Origin: Paracidovorax sp031843945
Lineage (GTDB): Bacteria; Pseudomonadota; Gammaproteobacteria; Burkholderiales; Burkholderiaceae_C
Assembly (NCBI RefSeq): GCF_031843945.1
Contig: NZ_JAVTJJ010000001.1
Coordinates: 868,001-932,000 of the forward strand
DNA: 64,000 nt
Direction: 5' to 3'
Shown: positions 1 to 8,527 of the stretch, in pieces
How the letters are laid out: every line of letters begins with the position of its first letter
Position numbering within the stretch: position 1 is the stretch's first letter
Notes under the pieces: generated by a model
The model's database searches: none
Told to the model about the DNA's origin: nothing
The model's input: only the letters and a program-made list of their open reading frames with translations
Position numbers and translations under genes: made by a program

Positions 1-1
1 G

Positions 2-775
2 CCGCTGGCGGTGTGGACGGCCAAGCAGGCCGTGATGCTGTGCGGCTGGCTGGGCGAGGCTGGCGCGCGCATCGCCGTGCGGCACGCCATGCGCTATGGA
101 AACCCATCTATCGCATCGCAATTGCAGGCACTGCAGGACGAAGGCGTGGACCGCGTACTGGTGCTGCCGCTCTATCCGCAATATTCCGCTACCACCACCG
201 CCAGCGTGGTGGACGACGTCACGGCGTGGGCACGGCGACAACGGCGCTTTCCAGAGCTGCGCTTCGTCAACAGCTACCACGACCATCCCGGCTACATCGG
301 CGCGTTGGCCCAAAGCGTGCGCGCCCATTGGCAGCGGGAGGGCGGACCGGCCGAAGAACTGGTGATGAGCTTTCACGGCATTCCAGAGTGCAACGTGCGC
401 CTGGGCGACCCGTACCAGGCCGAATGCCTGGTCACCGCGCGCCTGCTGGCCGACGCGCTGGGCCTGGCGCCGCATCAGTTCCGCGTCACCTTCCAGTCGC
501 GCTTTGGCAAGGCCAAGTGGCTGGAACCCTATACCGAGCCCACTCTGGTCGCCATGGCACAGGCCGGCACGCGGCGCGTGGATGTAATGTGCCCGGGCTT
601 CACCGGCGACTGCCTGGAGACGCTGGAAGAAATCAACCAGGAAGCGCGTGAAGCCTTCCTGCATGCGGGCGGGCAGGAGTTTCGGTACATCCCCTGCCTG
701 AACGACAGCGCGCCCTGGATCACGGCACTGACCGAAATCGCCCAGCAGAACCTGAGTGGCTGGACGCTGCGCTGA
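2..775 (+). CDS. hemH: Ferrochelatase, 3' part (5' end outside window)
   Basis: Ferrochelatase inserts ferrous iron into protoporphyrin IX, the last step of protoheme synthesis. The frame is open from base 2, so the N-terminus lies upstream; a GTG at base 11 is only an internal Val codon. About 257 residues are present of a protein usually near 360. Family marks visible: LPLYPQYSATTT, the SFHGIPE block with the presumed metal-binding His, TFQSRFGKAKWLEPYTEP, and CPGFTGDCLETLEE with the catalytic-region Glu. It ends with TGA just before a glutathione transferase gene on the same strand. Identity is secure; only the start is missing. Confidence 0.95.
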   Translation, partial: PLAVWTAKQAVMLCGWLGEAGARIAVRHAMRYGNPSIASQLQALQDEGVDRVLVLPLYPQYSATTTASVVDDVTAWARRQRRFPELRFVNSYHDHPGYIGALAQSVRAHWQREGGPAEELVMSFHGIPECNVRLGDPYQAECLVTARLLADALGLAPHQFRVTFQSRFGKAKWLEPYTEPTLVAMAQAGTRRVDVMCPGFTGDCLETLEEINQEAREAFLHAGGQEFRYIPCLNDSAPWITALTEIAQQNLSGWTLR

Positions 776-829
776 ATCACACCGCAATCGTTTTTTTCCT
801 GACCCTCAACCTTTGGCTGGAGCCTCTGC

Positions 830-1540
830 ATGACGAATCGACTCGACGCCTTCCCGATCACCCGCAAATGGCCTGCAAAACATCCTGAAAGGCTGCAGCT
901 GTATTCGCTGCCCACGCCCAACGGGGTGAAGGTGTCGATCATGCTGGAAGAAACCGGCCTGCCGTACGAGCCGCACCGCGTGGCATTCGATACCAACGAC
1001 CAGACGTCGCCCGAATTTCTGTCGCTGAATCCGAACAACAAGATTCCGGCGATCCTTGACCCCGACGGGCCGGGCGGCAAGCCGTTGGCGCTGTTCGAGT
1101 CGGGCGCCATCCTGGTCTACCTGGCCGACAAGACCGGTCAGTTCATTCCGCAGGACGCCGCCGGGCGCTATCGCGTGCTGCAGTGGCTGATGTTCCAGAT
1201 GGGCGGCGTCGGGCCCATGTTCGGCCAGGTCGGTTTCTTCCACAAGTTCGCCGGCAAGGACTATGAAGACAAACGTCCGCGCGACCGCTACGTGGCGGAA
1301 TCGAAGCGGCTGCTGGGCGTGCTCGACCGACAATTGAAAGACAACGCCTGGGTGGCGGGCGACGACTACAGCATTGCGGACATCGCCATCTTTCCGTGGG
1401 TGCGCAACATGGGCGGGTTCTACGACGCTGCCGACTTGGTCGGCCTGGGCGACTTCAGCCATCTGCAGCGCGCACTGGACGCCTTCGTGCAACGCCCAGC
1501 CGTCGCGCGGGGCCTTCAGATTCCGGCCGTCGCCGCGTAA
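830..1540 (+). CDS. Glutathione S-transferase, YfcG/YghU-like (Nu class)
   Basis: A 236-residue cytosolic glutathione transferase. The N-terminal thioredoxin-like half (about residues 22-108) contains LYSLPTPNGVKVS; the Thr-Pro-Asn triplet is the glutathione-disulfide-binding signature of Nu-class enzymes such as E. coli YfcG, instead of the Tyr or Ser used by other classes. NKIPAI (cis-Pro) and FESGAILVYLAD, the gamma-glutamyl binding ESGAI block, follow. The helical C-terminal domain carries the ..YSIADIAIFPW.. N-capping motif. Nu-class enzymes have disulfide reductase activity. The gene starts 54 bp after hemH and probably shares its transcript. The physiological substrate cannot be inferred. 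Confidence 0.9.
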   Translation: MTNRLDAFPITRKWPAKHPERLQLYSLPTPNGVKVSIMLEETGLPYEPHRVAFDTNDQTSPEFLSLNPNNKIPAILDPDGPGGKPLALFESGAILVYLADKTGQFIPQDAAGRYRVLQWLMFQMGGVGPMFGQVGFFHKFAGKDYEDKRPRDRYVAESKRLLGVLDRQLKDNAWVAGDDYSIADIAIFPWVRNMGGFYDAADLVGLGDFSHLQRALDAFVQRPAVARGLQIPAVAA

Positions 1541-1592
1541 AGTTGGCCTGAGCGGCGCGGTGCCGCCCTGGCAGGCGCCAGAATCTGCAGCG

Positions 1593-1997
1593 TTAAAGGC
1601 GGTTTAGGCGCTTGGCATTGGCGACCGCTGCGGAACGCACCGGCGCCAGGCCCTTGCCCATCACGCCCAGCGCGGCCGACTGCCACTGCGTGGCCAGTGC
1701 CTGCTGACCGGTCCATCCCTTCGATCCCCAGGGCATGAACCAACTGCGTGCCATGCTCATCGCCAGCGCAGGGCCGGTCACCATTGACTGCGTGGCCATC
1801 GCCATCCAGGCCTGGGCAAAGGCGGTTTGCTTTTCGGCCACCATGCGGGTGAATTCGCGCTGGTCGCGTGCCGACGGCTGCGGTCCTGCTGCGGCCATGC
1901 GGGCAAGGCGGTGGGCTATCACCTGGGGGGCGGCAACGGACAACTCGGTGCCCTGGCGCCACAAGGCAGCAGCTTTTTGGTTGTTTCGGCTGGACAT
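1593..1997 (-). CDS. Phasin family protein (PHA granule-associated)
   Basis: A 134-residue protein without signal peptide, rich in Ala, Gln and Met, largely amphipathic helix. The pattern (HRLARMAAAGP..., FTRMVAEKQTAFAQAWMAMATQSM, then a C-terminal GLAPVRSAAVANAKRLNRL) matches short phasin-like proteins that coat polyhydroxyalkanoate granules in Burkholderiales. The ATG at 1997 was chosen because AGGAG lies 7 bases upstream; the frame stays open further up but has no such site. It converges on the GST gene. No other PHA gene is nearby. The assignment rests on composition and motif resemblance, so the family call is good but the exact role is inferred. Confidence 0.75.
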   Translation of the reverse strand: MSSRNNQKAAALWRQGTELSVAAPQVIAHRLARMAAAGPQPSARDQREFTRMVAEKQTAFAQAWMAMATQSMVTGPALAMSMARSWFMPWGSKGWTGQQALATQWQSAALGVMGKGLAPVRSAAVANAKRLNRL

Positions 1998-2186
1998 GGA
2001 TGCACTCCTGGGCCGGCGGGCCCGATAACGGCAAAGGCTGATCCCGAGAATTCGATCCGGGTAGGAACTTGAATGCTGACGCCCTGGCCCGATACGCGAC
2101 GTAGGCACGCAACGCGTTCTACCTGGTAACGGTTCTCATTCGCCATAGAATGCCGCCTTTGCAAGCGCGCTTCTCTGGTGGGGAGC

Positions 2187-2214
2187 CCCCGAAGGACGGC
2201 GCAGTCCTTCGGGG
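2187..2214. other. Strong hairpin, 11-bp perfect stem
   Basis: CCCCGAAGGAC, loop GGCGCA, GTCCTTCGGGG. No uridine tract follows in either direction, so it is not a normal intrinsic terminator. It lies between the phasin promoter region and the Fur box of the TonB receptor region; function unknown. Confidence 0.5.
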
Positions 2215-2304
2215 TGCCTGCGAAATGCGGTGCGTCCTCCTCGCCGCACAGGTTCGATGCATTCCGGTTTCCAGCGAGTTTCCGTTGCCTGACCACAACA
2301 ACGG

Positions 2305-2323
2305 AATGTTAATAATTCTCATC
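2305..2323. promoter_or_regulatory. Fur box candidate upstream of the siderophore receptor region
   Basis: On the minus strand the site reads GATGAGAATTATTAACATT, agreeing closely with the 19-bp Fur pattern (A/G)ATGNNANTNATTNNCATT. It stands about 175 bp before the small membrane protein and about 480 bp before the receptor gene. Known biology: iron-loaded Fur represses siderophore uptake genes through such sites. Binding is inferred from sequence only. Confidence 0.65.
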
Positions 2324-2495
2324 TACTGAGAGAATCGCTGCGCCCCTCGTTTCGCTGTGGACCTCGGCATCCACCGTCGATGCTGCGATATCCAGCTGCG
2401 GCAGGCAGCCTGCATTGCCTCGAAGCTTCCCCCTTTTTGCCGTTTCCCCGAGCCGCGCCGCCACTAGCCGCCTCGCCAGCCGATCCACAACGACC

Positions 2496-2723
2496 ATGAC
2501 CTCACCTGAGCAGACATCCTCGCCCGCAGGCCCGCGCCGTTTTCTGCAACTCTGGCTGTGGCCGATCGTGCTCGGAGTGCTCACCCTCAGCGGCTTGCTC
2601 TCGGCCCTGGTGTCCGACGACTGGGGCGATACGTGGTCGTGGCTCGCACTGGGCGTTCCGGTGGCCGTGATGGCCTGGTACGCGTTGCCGCGCAAACGCA
2701 CCACCGCCTCTGCGCCGCGCTGA
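2496..2723 (+). CDS. Small two-helix membrane protein of unknown function
   Basis: A 75-residue protein beginning MTSPEQTSSPAG. It has two predicted membrane helices, WLWPIVLGVLTLSGLLSAL (about 21-39) and SWLALGVPVAVMAWYAL (about 48-64), joined by the acidic loop VSDDWGDTW and followed by a basic tail. The ATG at 2496 follows a poor ribosome binding site but starts the hydrophilic N-terminus expected before the first helix. It sits between a Fur box and a TonB-dependent receptor, so a part in iron uptake or its regulation is inferred from position only. I do not recognise a named family; similar small membrane proteins are often found in receptor/PepSY loci. Confidence 0.65.
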   Translation: MTSPEQTSSPAGPRRFLQLWLWPIVLGVLTLSGLLSALVSDDWGDTWSWLALGVPVAVMAWYALPRKRTTASAPR

Positions 2724-2801
2724 GCAGCCCGCAAGCCGTGTAGCACCCACTTTTTCGTTTCTCCATCCCCAGTTCCGACCTCTACTTGTATTGGCTCATC
2801 C

Positions 2802-5030
2802 ATGAACCGCCTCCATCCCATTGCCGCTGCCGCAGTTCTTGCCCTGCACACCCTGACAGCCCATGCACAAGATGCTGCAGCAGCAGCCAACGTACCCGCT
2901 GCCGAGTTGCCCACCGTCAACGTGAACGCCAGTGCCGACGCGTCGGCGCAGGGCCTGTCACCGGCTTTCCCCGGTGGGCAGGTCGCCCGCGGTGGGCGCG
3001 CCGGCATTCTGGGCACGCGGGACAACATGGAAACGCCGTTCTCCATTACCAGCTACACCAATGAGCTGATTCAGGACCGGCACGCGCGCAGCGTGGGCGA
3101 CGTGCTGCAGAACGACCCCTCTGTGCGCATGGCGCGCGGTTTCGGCAACTTCCAGGAGTCGTACTTCATTCGCGGTTTCATCCTCAGCTCCGACGACGTC
3201 GCCTACAACGGCCTGTTCGGCCTGCTGCCTCGCCAGTACATCGCGACCGAATTGTTTGAGCGCGTCGAGGTGTTGCGAGGCGCTTCGGCCTTCCTTGTCG
3301 GCGCCAGCCCGAACGGCGGCGGCATCGGCGGCAGCATCAACCTGCTGCCCAAACGCGCACCCAACGAGTCATTGACCCGCGTGAGCACCAGCATCGACGA
3401 CAGCGGCAACGCCACGGTCGCCACCGACATCGCGCGCCGCGTAGGCCCGGACGGCGCTACCGGTATCCGCCTGAACGCTGCCTATCGCGGCGACGGCACG
3501 TCCATCGACGACGAGAAGAGCCAGCTGGGCCTGCTCGCCCTGGGCCTGGACTGGCGCAGCCGCGACGTGCGCCTGTCGGGCGACGTGGGCTGGCAGGACA
3601 ACCGGCTCAAGCGCACGCGCACGAACGTCACGCCTTCAGCCAACTTGGCTGGCATTCCCTCGGCACCTGATGCCGATTCCAACTGGGCCCAGCCATGGTC
3701 GTACTCGAACGAACGAGATGTGTTCGGCACCGTGCGTGGCGAGTGGGACATCAGCAGTGACGTGACGGCCTGGGCTGCCTACGGACTGCGGCGCAGCAAG
3801 GAAGCCAATTCCCTGGCCAACGTCACGCTCACCGACGCAGGCAACGGAGCAGCCACCACCAGCCGCTTCGACAACGCCCGCAAGGACCAGGTGGATACGG
3901 GCGAGGTCGGTGTACGCACCAAACTGCGGACAGGCAGCGTAGGCCACGAAATCGTCGCAGCCCTGTCGGCATTCCAGTTGAAGAAAGACAACGCATACGG
4001 CTTGAGTTCCGGCACCGGGCAGACGTTGCGCACCAGCATCTACACCCCCACAAGCTACGCGGTCACACCGCTCAACTTCCTGGGCAACGACCTGTCCAGC
4101 CCGGCCTACAACGGCAGCACAAAGCTGCGCAGTTTTGCGCTGGGCGACACGCTGTCATTCCTGGACGACCGCGCTTTGATCACCATCGGCGCGCGCCATC
4201 AGAAGATCGAAGTCGAATCGGTCGGCTATCGCGTGGTGTTCAACGATGCGGTGACCAACCCGGGCGGCAGCAGCACCGTGTACGAGGGCAGCCGTACGAG
4301 CCCCGTGCTGGGTGCCGTGTTCAAGGCCACGCCGCAGATCTCGGTGTACGGCAACTACATCGAAGGGCTGGTGCAAGGTGACACGGCTCCCGCCACGTCG
4401 GCCGGCGTTCCAGTCATCAACGCGGGCGACAACCTGGCTCCCTACGTCTCCAAGCAAAAGGAGATCGGCGTGAAGTATGACGGCGGCCGCGTGGGCGCGG
4501 GCATCGCCCTGTTCTCCACTGATAAACCGCGTTCCGTGCTGGTCAATAACCGGTTCACGTCGGAAGGCAAAGACCGCCATCAGGGCGTGGAACTGACCGT
4601 GCACGGCGAAGCCATGCGGGGCCTGCGTCTGTTGGGTGGCGCGACCTGGCTGGACGCCAAGCAACGCAGCACCGGCAGCGCGACGACCGACGGCAAGCGT
4701 GTGATCGGCGTTCCACGCCTGCAGGCCACGGTAGGCGCAGAGTGGGATGTTCCAGGCGCAAGCGGTTTGGCGCTGGATGCACGCGTCGTGCACACCGGCG
4801 CCAGTTACGCCAATGCCGTCAACACGCTGCGCGTGGACGGCTGGACCCGCCTGGATCTGGGCGTGCGCTACCTGACCGAATGGAACGGCCGCGCCCTCAC
4901 GCTGCGCGCCCGCGTCGACAACGTAGCGGACAAAAATTACTGGGCGTCGGTCGGCGGCTATCCCGGCTCGGGCTACCTGGTGCTGGGCGCGCCGCGCACC
5001 TTCGTGGTCAGCGCCAGCGTGGACTTCTGA
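2802..5030 (+). CDS. TonB-dependent siderophore receptor
   Basis: A 742-residue outer-membrane receptor that should import a ferric siderophore using TonB energy. Residues 1-22 form a signal peptide ending TAHA|QDA. A plug domain follows (about 60-190), with TPFSITSYT-like text, VGDVLQNDPSVRMARG and ERVEVLRGASAFLVGASPNGGGIGGSINLLPKRA, the classic plug signature. The rest is beta-barrel with alternating aromatic strands, ending in ..FVVSASVDF with the terminal Phe needed for outer-membrane assembly. ELPTVNVNA near residue 36 may be the TonB box. There is no N-terminal signalling extension, so sigma/anti-sigma control is unlikely; the upstream Fur box suggests iron repression. The PepSY gene follows after 17 bp. 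The ligand is unknown, probably a hydroxamate or similar xenosiderophore. Confidence 0.93.
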   Translation: MNRLHPIAAAAVLALHTLTAHAQDAAAAANVPAAELPTVNVNASADASAQGLSPAFPGGQVARGGRAGILGTRDNMETPFSITSYTNELIQDRHARSVGDVLQNDPSVRMARGFGNFQESYFIRGFILSSDDVAYNGLFGLLPRQYIATELFERVEVLRGASAFLVGASPNGGGIGGSINLLPKRAPNESLTRVSTSIDDSGNATVATDIARRVGPDGATGIRLNAAYRGDGTSIDDEKSQLGLLALGLDWRSRDVRLSGDVGWQDNRLKRTRTNVTPSANLAGIPSAPDADSNWAQPWSYSNERDVFGTVRGEWDISSDVTAWAAYGLRRSKEANSLANVTLTDAGNGAATTSRFDNARKDQVDTGEVGVRTKLRTGSVGHEIVAALSAFQLKKDNAYGLSSGTGQTLRTSIYTPTSYAVTPLNFLGNDLSSPAYNGSTKLRSFALGDTLSFLDDRALITIGARHQKIEVESVGYRVVFNDAVTNPGGSSTVYEGSRTSPVLGAVFKATPQISVYGNYIEGLVQGDTAPATSAGVPVINAGDNLAPYVSKQKEIGVKYDGGRVGAGIALFSTDKPRSVLVNNRFTSEGKDRHQGVELTVHGEAMRGLRLLGGATWLDAKQRSTGSATTDGKRVIGVPRLQATVGAEWDVPGASGLALDARVVHTGASYANAVNTLRVDGWTRLDLGVRYLTEWNGRALTLRARVDNVADKNYWASVGGYPGSGYLVLGAPRTFVVSASVDF

Positions 5031-5047
5031 GCACGCACACGGCACCC

Positions 5048-6208
5048 ATGATGTCGCCCCGCACGCTGCGCAGCTGGACCTGGCTGCACAAATGGAGCAG
5101 CCTGGTCTGCACGATCTTCATGCTGTTGCTGTGCCTGACCGGCCTGCCGCTGATCTTTCACCACGAGATCGGGCACCTGTTGGGCACCGAAGTAGAGGCG
5201 CCGCCCATGCCGCAAGGCACACCGCGCGCCAGCCTGGACACGGTGCTGGAGGTGGCTCGCGCCCAGCACCCCGACCGCGTGGTGCAGTTCGCATCGCACC
5301 CCGAGGACAGCACAGACCTGTGGTTCACCACGCTCACGCCCACGCCAGCGCCCACCGACGACTTCCGCTCGGTGGCCATCGATGCGCGCACAGCCGCCGT
5401 CCTGGCGCAGCCGCGCTTCGACGAAGGCTTCATGTACGTGATGTTCAAGCTGCACGTCGATCTGTTCGCGGGCTTGGCCGGCAAGCTGTTCCTCGGGTTC
5501 ATGGGTTTGCTGTTGCTGGTAGCCCTGGTCACCGGCGTGGTGCTGTACGCCCCCTTCATGCGCAAGCTGCAATTCGGCGAGGTGCGCCGGGAGCGGTCCA
5601 CCCGCGTGAAGTGGCTGGACCTGCACAACCTGCTGGGCATCGTCACTTTGGTGTGGGCGCTGGTGGTGGGCGGCACCGGCATGATCAACACCTGGGCCGA
5701 CCTGCTGATCAAGTACTGGCAATACTCCGAGCTGACCGCTCTGCTGGAGCCTTACAAGGGCCAGGCCGTCACGCCGGTGGAGCAGCGCGCGTCGGTGCAG
5801 AAGTCGATGGAGGCGGCCATGGCCCGCGCGCCGGGCACCCAGCTGTCGTTCATCGCGTTCCCAGGCACGGCGTTTTCCAGCCCGCACCACCACACGTTCT
5901 TTTTGCGCGGCGATTCTCCCCTCACCTCGCGCCTGCTGCAGCCGGTGCTGGTGGATGCCAAGACGGCCCAGGTGACTGCTGCACCCCAGCTGCCGTGGTA
6001 CCTCACCGCCCTGCTGGTCTCCCAGCCGCTGCACTTTGGTGACTACGGCGGCATGCCGATGAAGATCATCTGGGCATTGCTGGATATCGCAACCATCGTG
6101 GTGCTGGGCAGCGGGCTGTATCTGTGGCTGGCACGCCGACGGCTGAGCCGGGCCACGCAAACAGAAGCACCAGCGCTGTCTTCGGGGCAGACCACGCCTG
6201 CCCGCTGA
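5048..6208 (+). CDS. PepSY-associated membrane protein, candidate ferric-siderophore reductase
   Basis: A 386-residue inner-membrane protein of the PepSY-TM family. The first helix (about 17-38) ends in LIFHHEIGHLLG; further helices lie around 150-172 (LFLGFMGLLLLVALVTGVVLYA), 195-216 and 335-356. Conserved His residues near the helices (HKWSS, HHEIGH, FKLHVDLFAG, LDLHNLLG) are candidate heme ligands. Family knowledge: such proteins next to TonB receptors are implicated in reducing or releasing iron from siderophores at the inner membrane. ATG 5048 was chosen (a second ATG follows directly); it lies 17 bp after the receptor stop, so the two are co-transcribed. The family is clear; the activity is inferred. 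Confidence 0.88.
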   Translation: MMSPRTLRSWTWLHKWSSLVCTIFMLLLCLTGLPLIFHHEIGHLLGTEVEAPPMPQGTPRASLDTVLEVARAQHPDRVVQFASHPEDSTDLWFTTLTPTPAPTDDFRSVAIDARTAAVLAQPRFDEGFMYVMFKLHVDLFAGLAGKLFLGFMGLLLLVALVTGVVLYAPFMRKLQFGEVRRERSTRVKWLDLHNLLGIVTLVWALVVGGTGMINTWADLLIKYWQYSELTALLEPYKGQAVTPVEQRASVQKSMEAAMARAPGTQLSFIAFPGTAFSSPHHHTFFLRGDSPLTSRLLQPVLVDAKTAQVTAAPQLPWYLTALLVSQPLHFGDYGGMPMKIIWALLDIATIVVLGSGLYLWLARRRLSRATQTEAPALSSGQTTPAR

Positions 6209-6230
6209 AAGCTTTCAGCGCCGCCCATGC

Positions 6231-6258
6231 AAAACGCCCGGTCAAAGCCGGGCGTTTT
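6231..6258. terminator. Bidirectional intrinsic terminator
   Basis: AAAACGCCCGG, loop TCAAAG, CCGGGCGTTTT: an 11-bp stem with A and T tracts on its two sides, lying between the convergent PepSY and tctA genes. It can end transcripts from both directions. Confidence 0.85.
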
Positions 6259-6304
6259 CTGGTGCTACACCGCGCCGAGGTTCAGCGCGCGTCAGTCATG
6301 CCGA

Positions 6305-7825
6305 TCACGCATCCATCTGATGCAGGCGCCGCAACTTGCGATTGGCCAGCTGCTTCATCACGCGCGGCACGATCAGCACGGCCAGCACGATCACCACCAG
6401 CGTGAGCGACATGGGCCGCTGCAAGAACACCAGCCAGCTGCCTTCGCCGATGGAAATGGCATTGCGCATCTGCGCTTCGGCGAGCGGGCCCAAGATCATG
6501 CCGACGACCACGGGAGCGGTGGGGAAGTCGAAGCGCCGCATCAGCACGCCCAGCAGGCCGATGCCATAGAGCAGGAACAGATCAAAGGTGCTCTGGCGCA
6601 TGCCGTAAGCGCCCACGGTCGCGAAGATCAGAATGCCGGCGTAGAGCTGCGGCTTGGGCACTTTCAGCAACTTCACCCACAGGCTGATCAAGGGCAGGTT
6701 CAGCACCAGCAGCATGAGGTTGCCAATGTAGAGCGACGCAATCAGCGCCCAGACCAGCGTGGCCGAGGTGGTGAACAGTTGCGGACCAGGGTTGATGCCG
6801 TAGTTCTGGAACGCGCCCAGCAGCACTGCCGTGGTGTTCGATGTGGGAATGCCAAGCGTCAGCAGCGGAATCAGCGCCGCCGTTACCGTAGCGTTGTTGG
6901 CGGCTTCGGGGCCTGCCACGCCTTCAATAGCGCCCTTGGTGCCAAACTCGGCCTGGTTCTCCCCCTTGGCCAGCTTCTTTTCCATCGCGTAGCTCAGGAA
7001 GGTCGGAATCTCAGTGCCGCCGGCCGGAATGCAGCCAAAAGGCGTGCCGATGGCGGTACCGCGCAACCAGGCGGGAATGGATCGCTTCCAGTCCATATTG
7101 GTCATGTGCACGCGGCCCATGCGGTTTTGCGTGTCGACCACCTTGCCTTCGTACATGGCGGCATGCATTACCTCGGCCACTGCGAACAGGCCCACGGCCA
7201 CCAGCACGATGTCGATGCCGTCCAGCAGTTCGGACTGGCCCAGCGTGTAGCGCGCGGCGCCGGAAATCTGGTCCATGCCGATGCAGCCGGCCGCCAGGCC
7301 CACGAACAGCGCCGTCATGCCGCGCACGGTGCTCTTGCCCAGCACCGCGCTGACGGTGGTGAAGGCCAGCACCATCAGCATGAAATATTCAGGCGGGCCG
7401 AGCTTGACGGCGAAGTCGGCCACGTAGGGCGCGAACAGCGTCACCACCACCGTGGCGATGGTGCCGGCCATGAACGAGCCGATGGCCGAGGTGGCCAGCG
7501 CAGCGCCCGCGCGCCCACTCTTGGCCATCTTGTTGCCTTCCATCGCCGTGACCATGCTGGCCGTCTCGCCCGGCGTGTTCAGCAAGATGGAGGTGGTCGA
7601 GCCGCCATACATGGCGCCGTAGTAAATGCCGGCAAAGAAGATCATCGAAGCCGTGACCTCGACCTTGGCCGTGATGGGCAGCAGCATGGCCACCGCCACG
7701 GCAGGGCCGATGCCGGGCAGCACGCCCACGGCGGTGCCCAGCGCGCAGCCCACCAGCGCCCACAGCAGATTGGCGGGCGTGGCGGCCGTGGCAAAGCCGG
7801 CCATCAATGCGTCAAATATTTCCAT
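6305..7825 (-). CDS. tctA: Tripartite tricarboxylate transporter large permease TctA
   Basis: The large membrane subunit (506 residues, about 12 helices) of a TTT-family secondary transporter that imports carboxylates with a periplasmic binding protein. Signatures: LLWALVGCALGTAVGVLPGIGP near the N-terminus, the STTSILLNTPGE block, and ..GIPTSNTTAVLLGAF in the second half. The start at 7825 was chosen because its ATG shares one base with the tctB stop (TAATG), indicating translational coupling; a GTG 9 bases earlier is possible. It is the last gene of tctC-tctB-tctA and ends before a bidirectional terminator. The substrate (citrate, tricarballylate or another organic acid) cannot be read from the permease. 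Confidence 0.95.
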   Translation of the reverse strand: MEIFDALMAGFATAATPANLLWALVGCALGTAVGVLPGIGPAVAVAMLLPITAKVEVTASMIFFAGIYYGAMYGGSTTSILLNTPGETASMVTAMEGNKMAKSGRAGAALATSAIGSFMAGTIATVVVTLFAPYVADFAVKLGPPEYFMLMVLAFTTVSAVLGKSTVRGMTALFVGLAAGCIGMDQISGAARYTLGQSELLDGIDIVLVAVGLFAVAEVMHAAMYEGKVVDTQNRMGRVHMTNMDWKRSIPAWLRGTAIGTPFGCIPAGGTEIPTFLSYAMEKKLAKGENQAEFGTKGAIEGVAGPEAANNATVTAALIPLLTLGIPTSNTTAVLLGAFQNYGINPGPQLFTTSATLVWALIASLYIGNLMLLVLNLPLISLWVKLLKVPKPQLYAGILIFATVGAYGMRQSTFDLFLLYGIGLLGVLMRRFDFPTAPVVVGMILGPLAEAQMRNAISIGEGSWLVFLQRPMSLTLVVIVLAVLIVPRVMKQLANRKLRRLHQMDA

Positions 7826-8391
7826 TACAGCCACCCCGTGTTCGTCAGGCCCGGCAGGTTGATCGCCAAAAATTGCGTGAACGCCCAGAAGACAGGGGCG
7901 GAGATGAGCAGCCCGGTGACGACATCAGTCACCCAGGTGCGCACCTGGCCCGAAGCAGGCTGGCCTGCCGCACGGCGCAGGCCCTGCACCGCCAGCACAT
8001 AGCACAGCGTGCAGCTGAAGATGAAGCCGATGGTGGTGATGAGTGCAGCATTCAGCAGCAGGCCGGCCGACACCCAGACGAAGGCGCCTTTGTCGGCACG
8101 CTCGGCGCCGGTGCCCGCGTCCAGTTCACGAAAGCCGCCGGAGAGCGCCTCCCAGACCAGAAAGACGCCGCACACGCCCAGAACGGCCGCAACCAGCCAG
8201 GGCAGGAAGTTGGGGCCCACGCCGCCATAACCCGAGTTGGAGGGAATGCCGATGGCACCCCAGGCCAGAGCGGCCGCAGTCAGCAGCACGCCGGCTCCGA
8301 CGACGGCCTGCATGCGTGCGGCGGGTACGTTGCCGGGGCCGGGCGAAGGCACCTCGCCCGTCGTGGTTTGATTTATCAAGCGTTCAGTCAT
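7825..8391 (-). CDS. tctB: Tripartite tricarboxylate transporter small permease TctB
   Basis: A 188-residue membrane protein with four predicted helices: about 27-47 (VVGAGVLLTAAALAWGAI), 63-83 (PWLVAAVLGVCGVFLVWEAL), 105-140 and 160-180. The GYGGVGPNFLPWLVA segment is typical of the small permease, which pairs with TctA to form the membrane unit. The ATG at 8391 begins MTERLINQ. The frame is open much further upstream but that stretch lacks the family's hydrophobic pattern and overlaps the hairpin region after tctC. Its stop overlaps the tctA start by one base. Confidence 0.92.
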   Translation of the reverse strand: MTERLINQTTTGEVPSPGPGNVPAARMQAVVGAGVLLTAAALAWGAIGIPSNSGYGGVGPNFLPWLVAAVLGVCGVFLVWEALSGGFRELDAGTGAERADKGAFVWVSAGLLLNAALITTIGFIFSCTLCYVLAVQGLRRAAGQPASGQVRTWVTDVVTGLLISAPVFWAFTQFLAINLPGLTNTGWL

Positions 8392-8484
8392 GGGGAAGCT
8401 CCTGACACCGGGCGCAGCGGTTGCCACGCGTGCCGGCAAGGCTGCGGCGCACGCGGCCCGAGGTGGGTGGTGCGCCGCGCGCCG

Positions 8485-8504
8485 GCTCCGCTGCGAGGCG
8501 GAGC
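8485..8504. other. Hairpin in the tctC-tctB gap
   Basis: GCTCCGC, loop TGCGAG, GCGGAGC, inside the 136-bp gap between tctC and tctB. There is no U-run. Hairpins after binding-protein genes commonly stabilise that message and damp expression of downstream permeases; that role is inferred here. Confidence 0.4.
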
Positions 8505-8527
8505 GGGGACACAGCAGAGAAGAAGGG

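Larger units (their letters stand above)
1998..2495. other. Intergenic region upstream of the iron island, no gene seen
   Basis: About 500 bp between the phasin start and the small membrane protein. It holds a perfect 11-bp-stem hairpin (2187-2214, loop GGCGCA, no T-run), a TTCTCATT half-site at about 2134 and a strong Fur-box candidate at 2305-2323. No open frame here has coding character on either strand. Confidence 0.6.

Noticed and set aside
6227..8002. 591-codon plus-strand frame opposite tctA and tctB
   Set aside because: His/Gln-rich low-complexity translation typical of antisense frames; the minus strand encodes clear transporter subunits.
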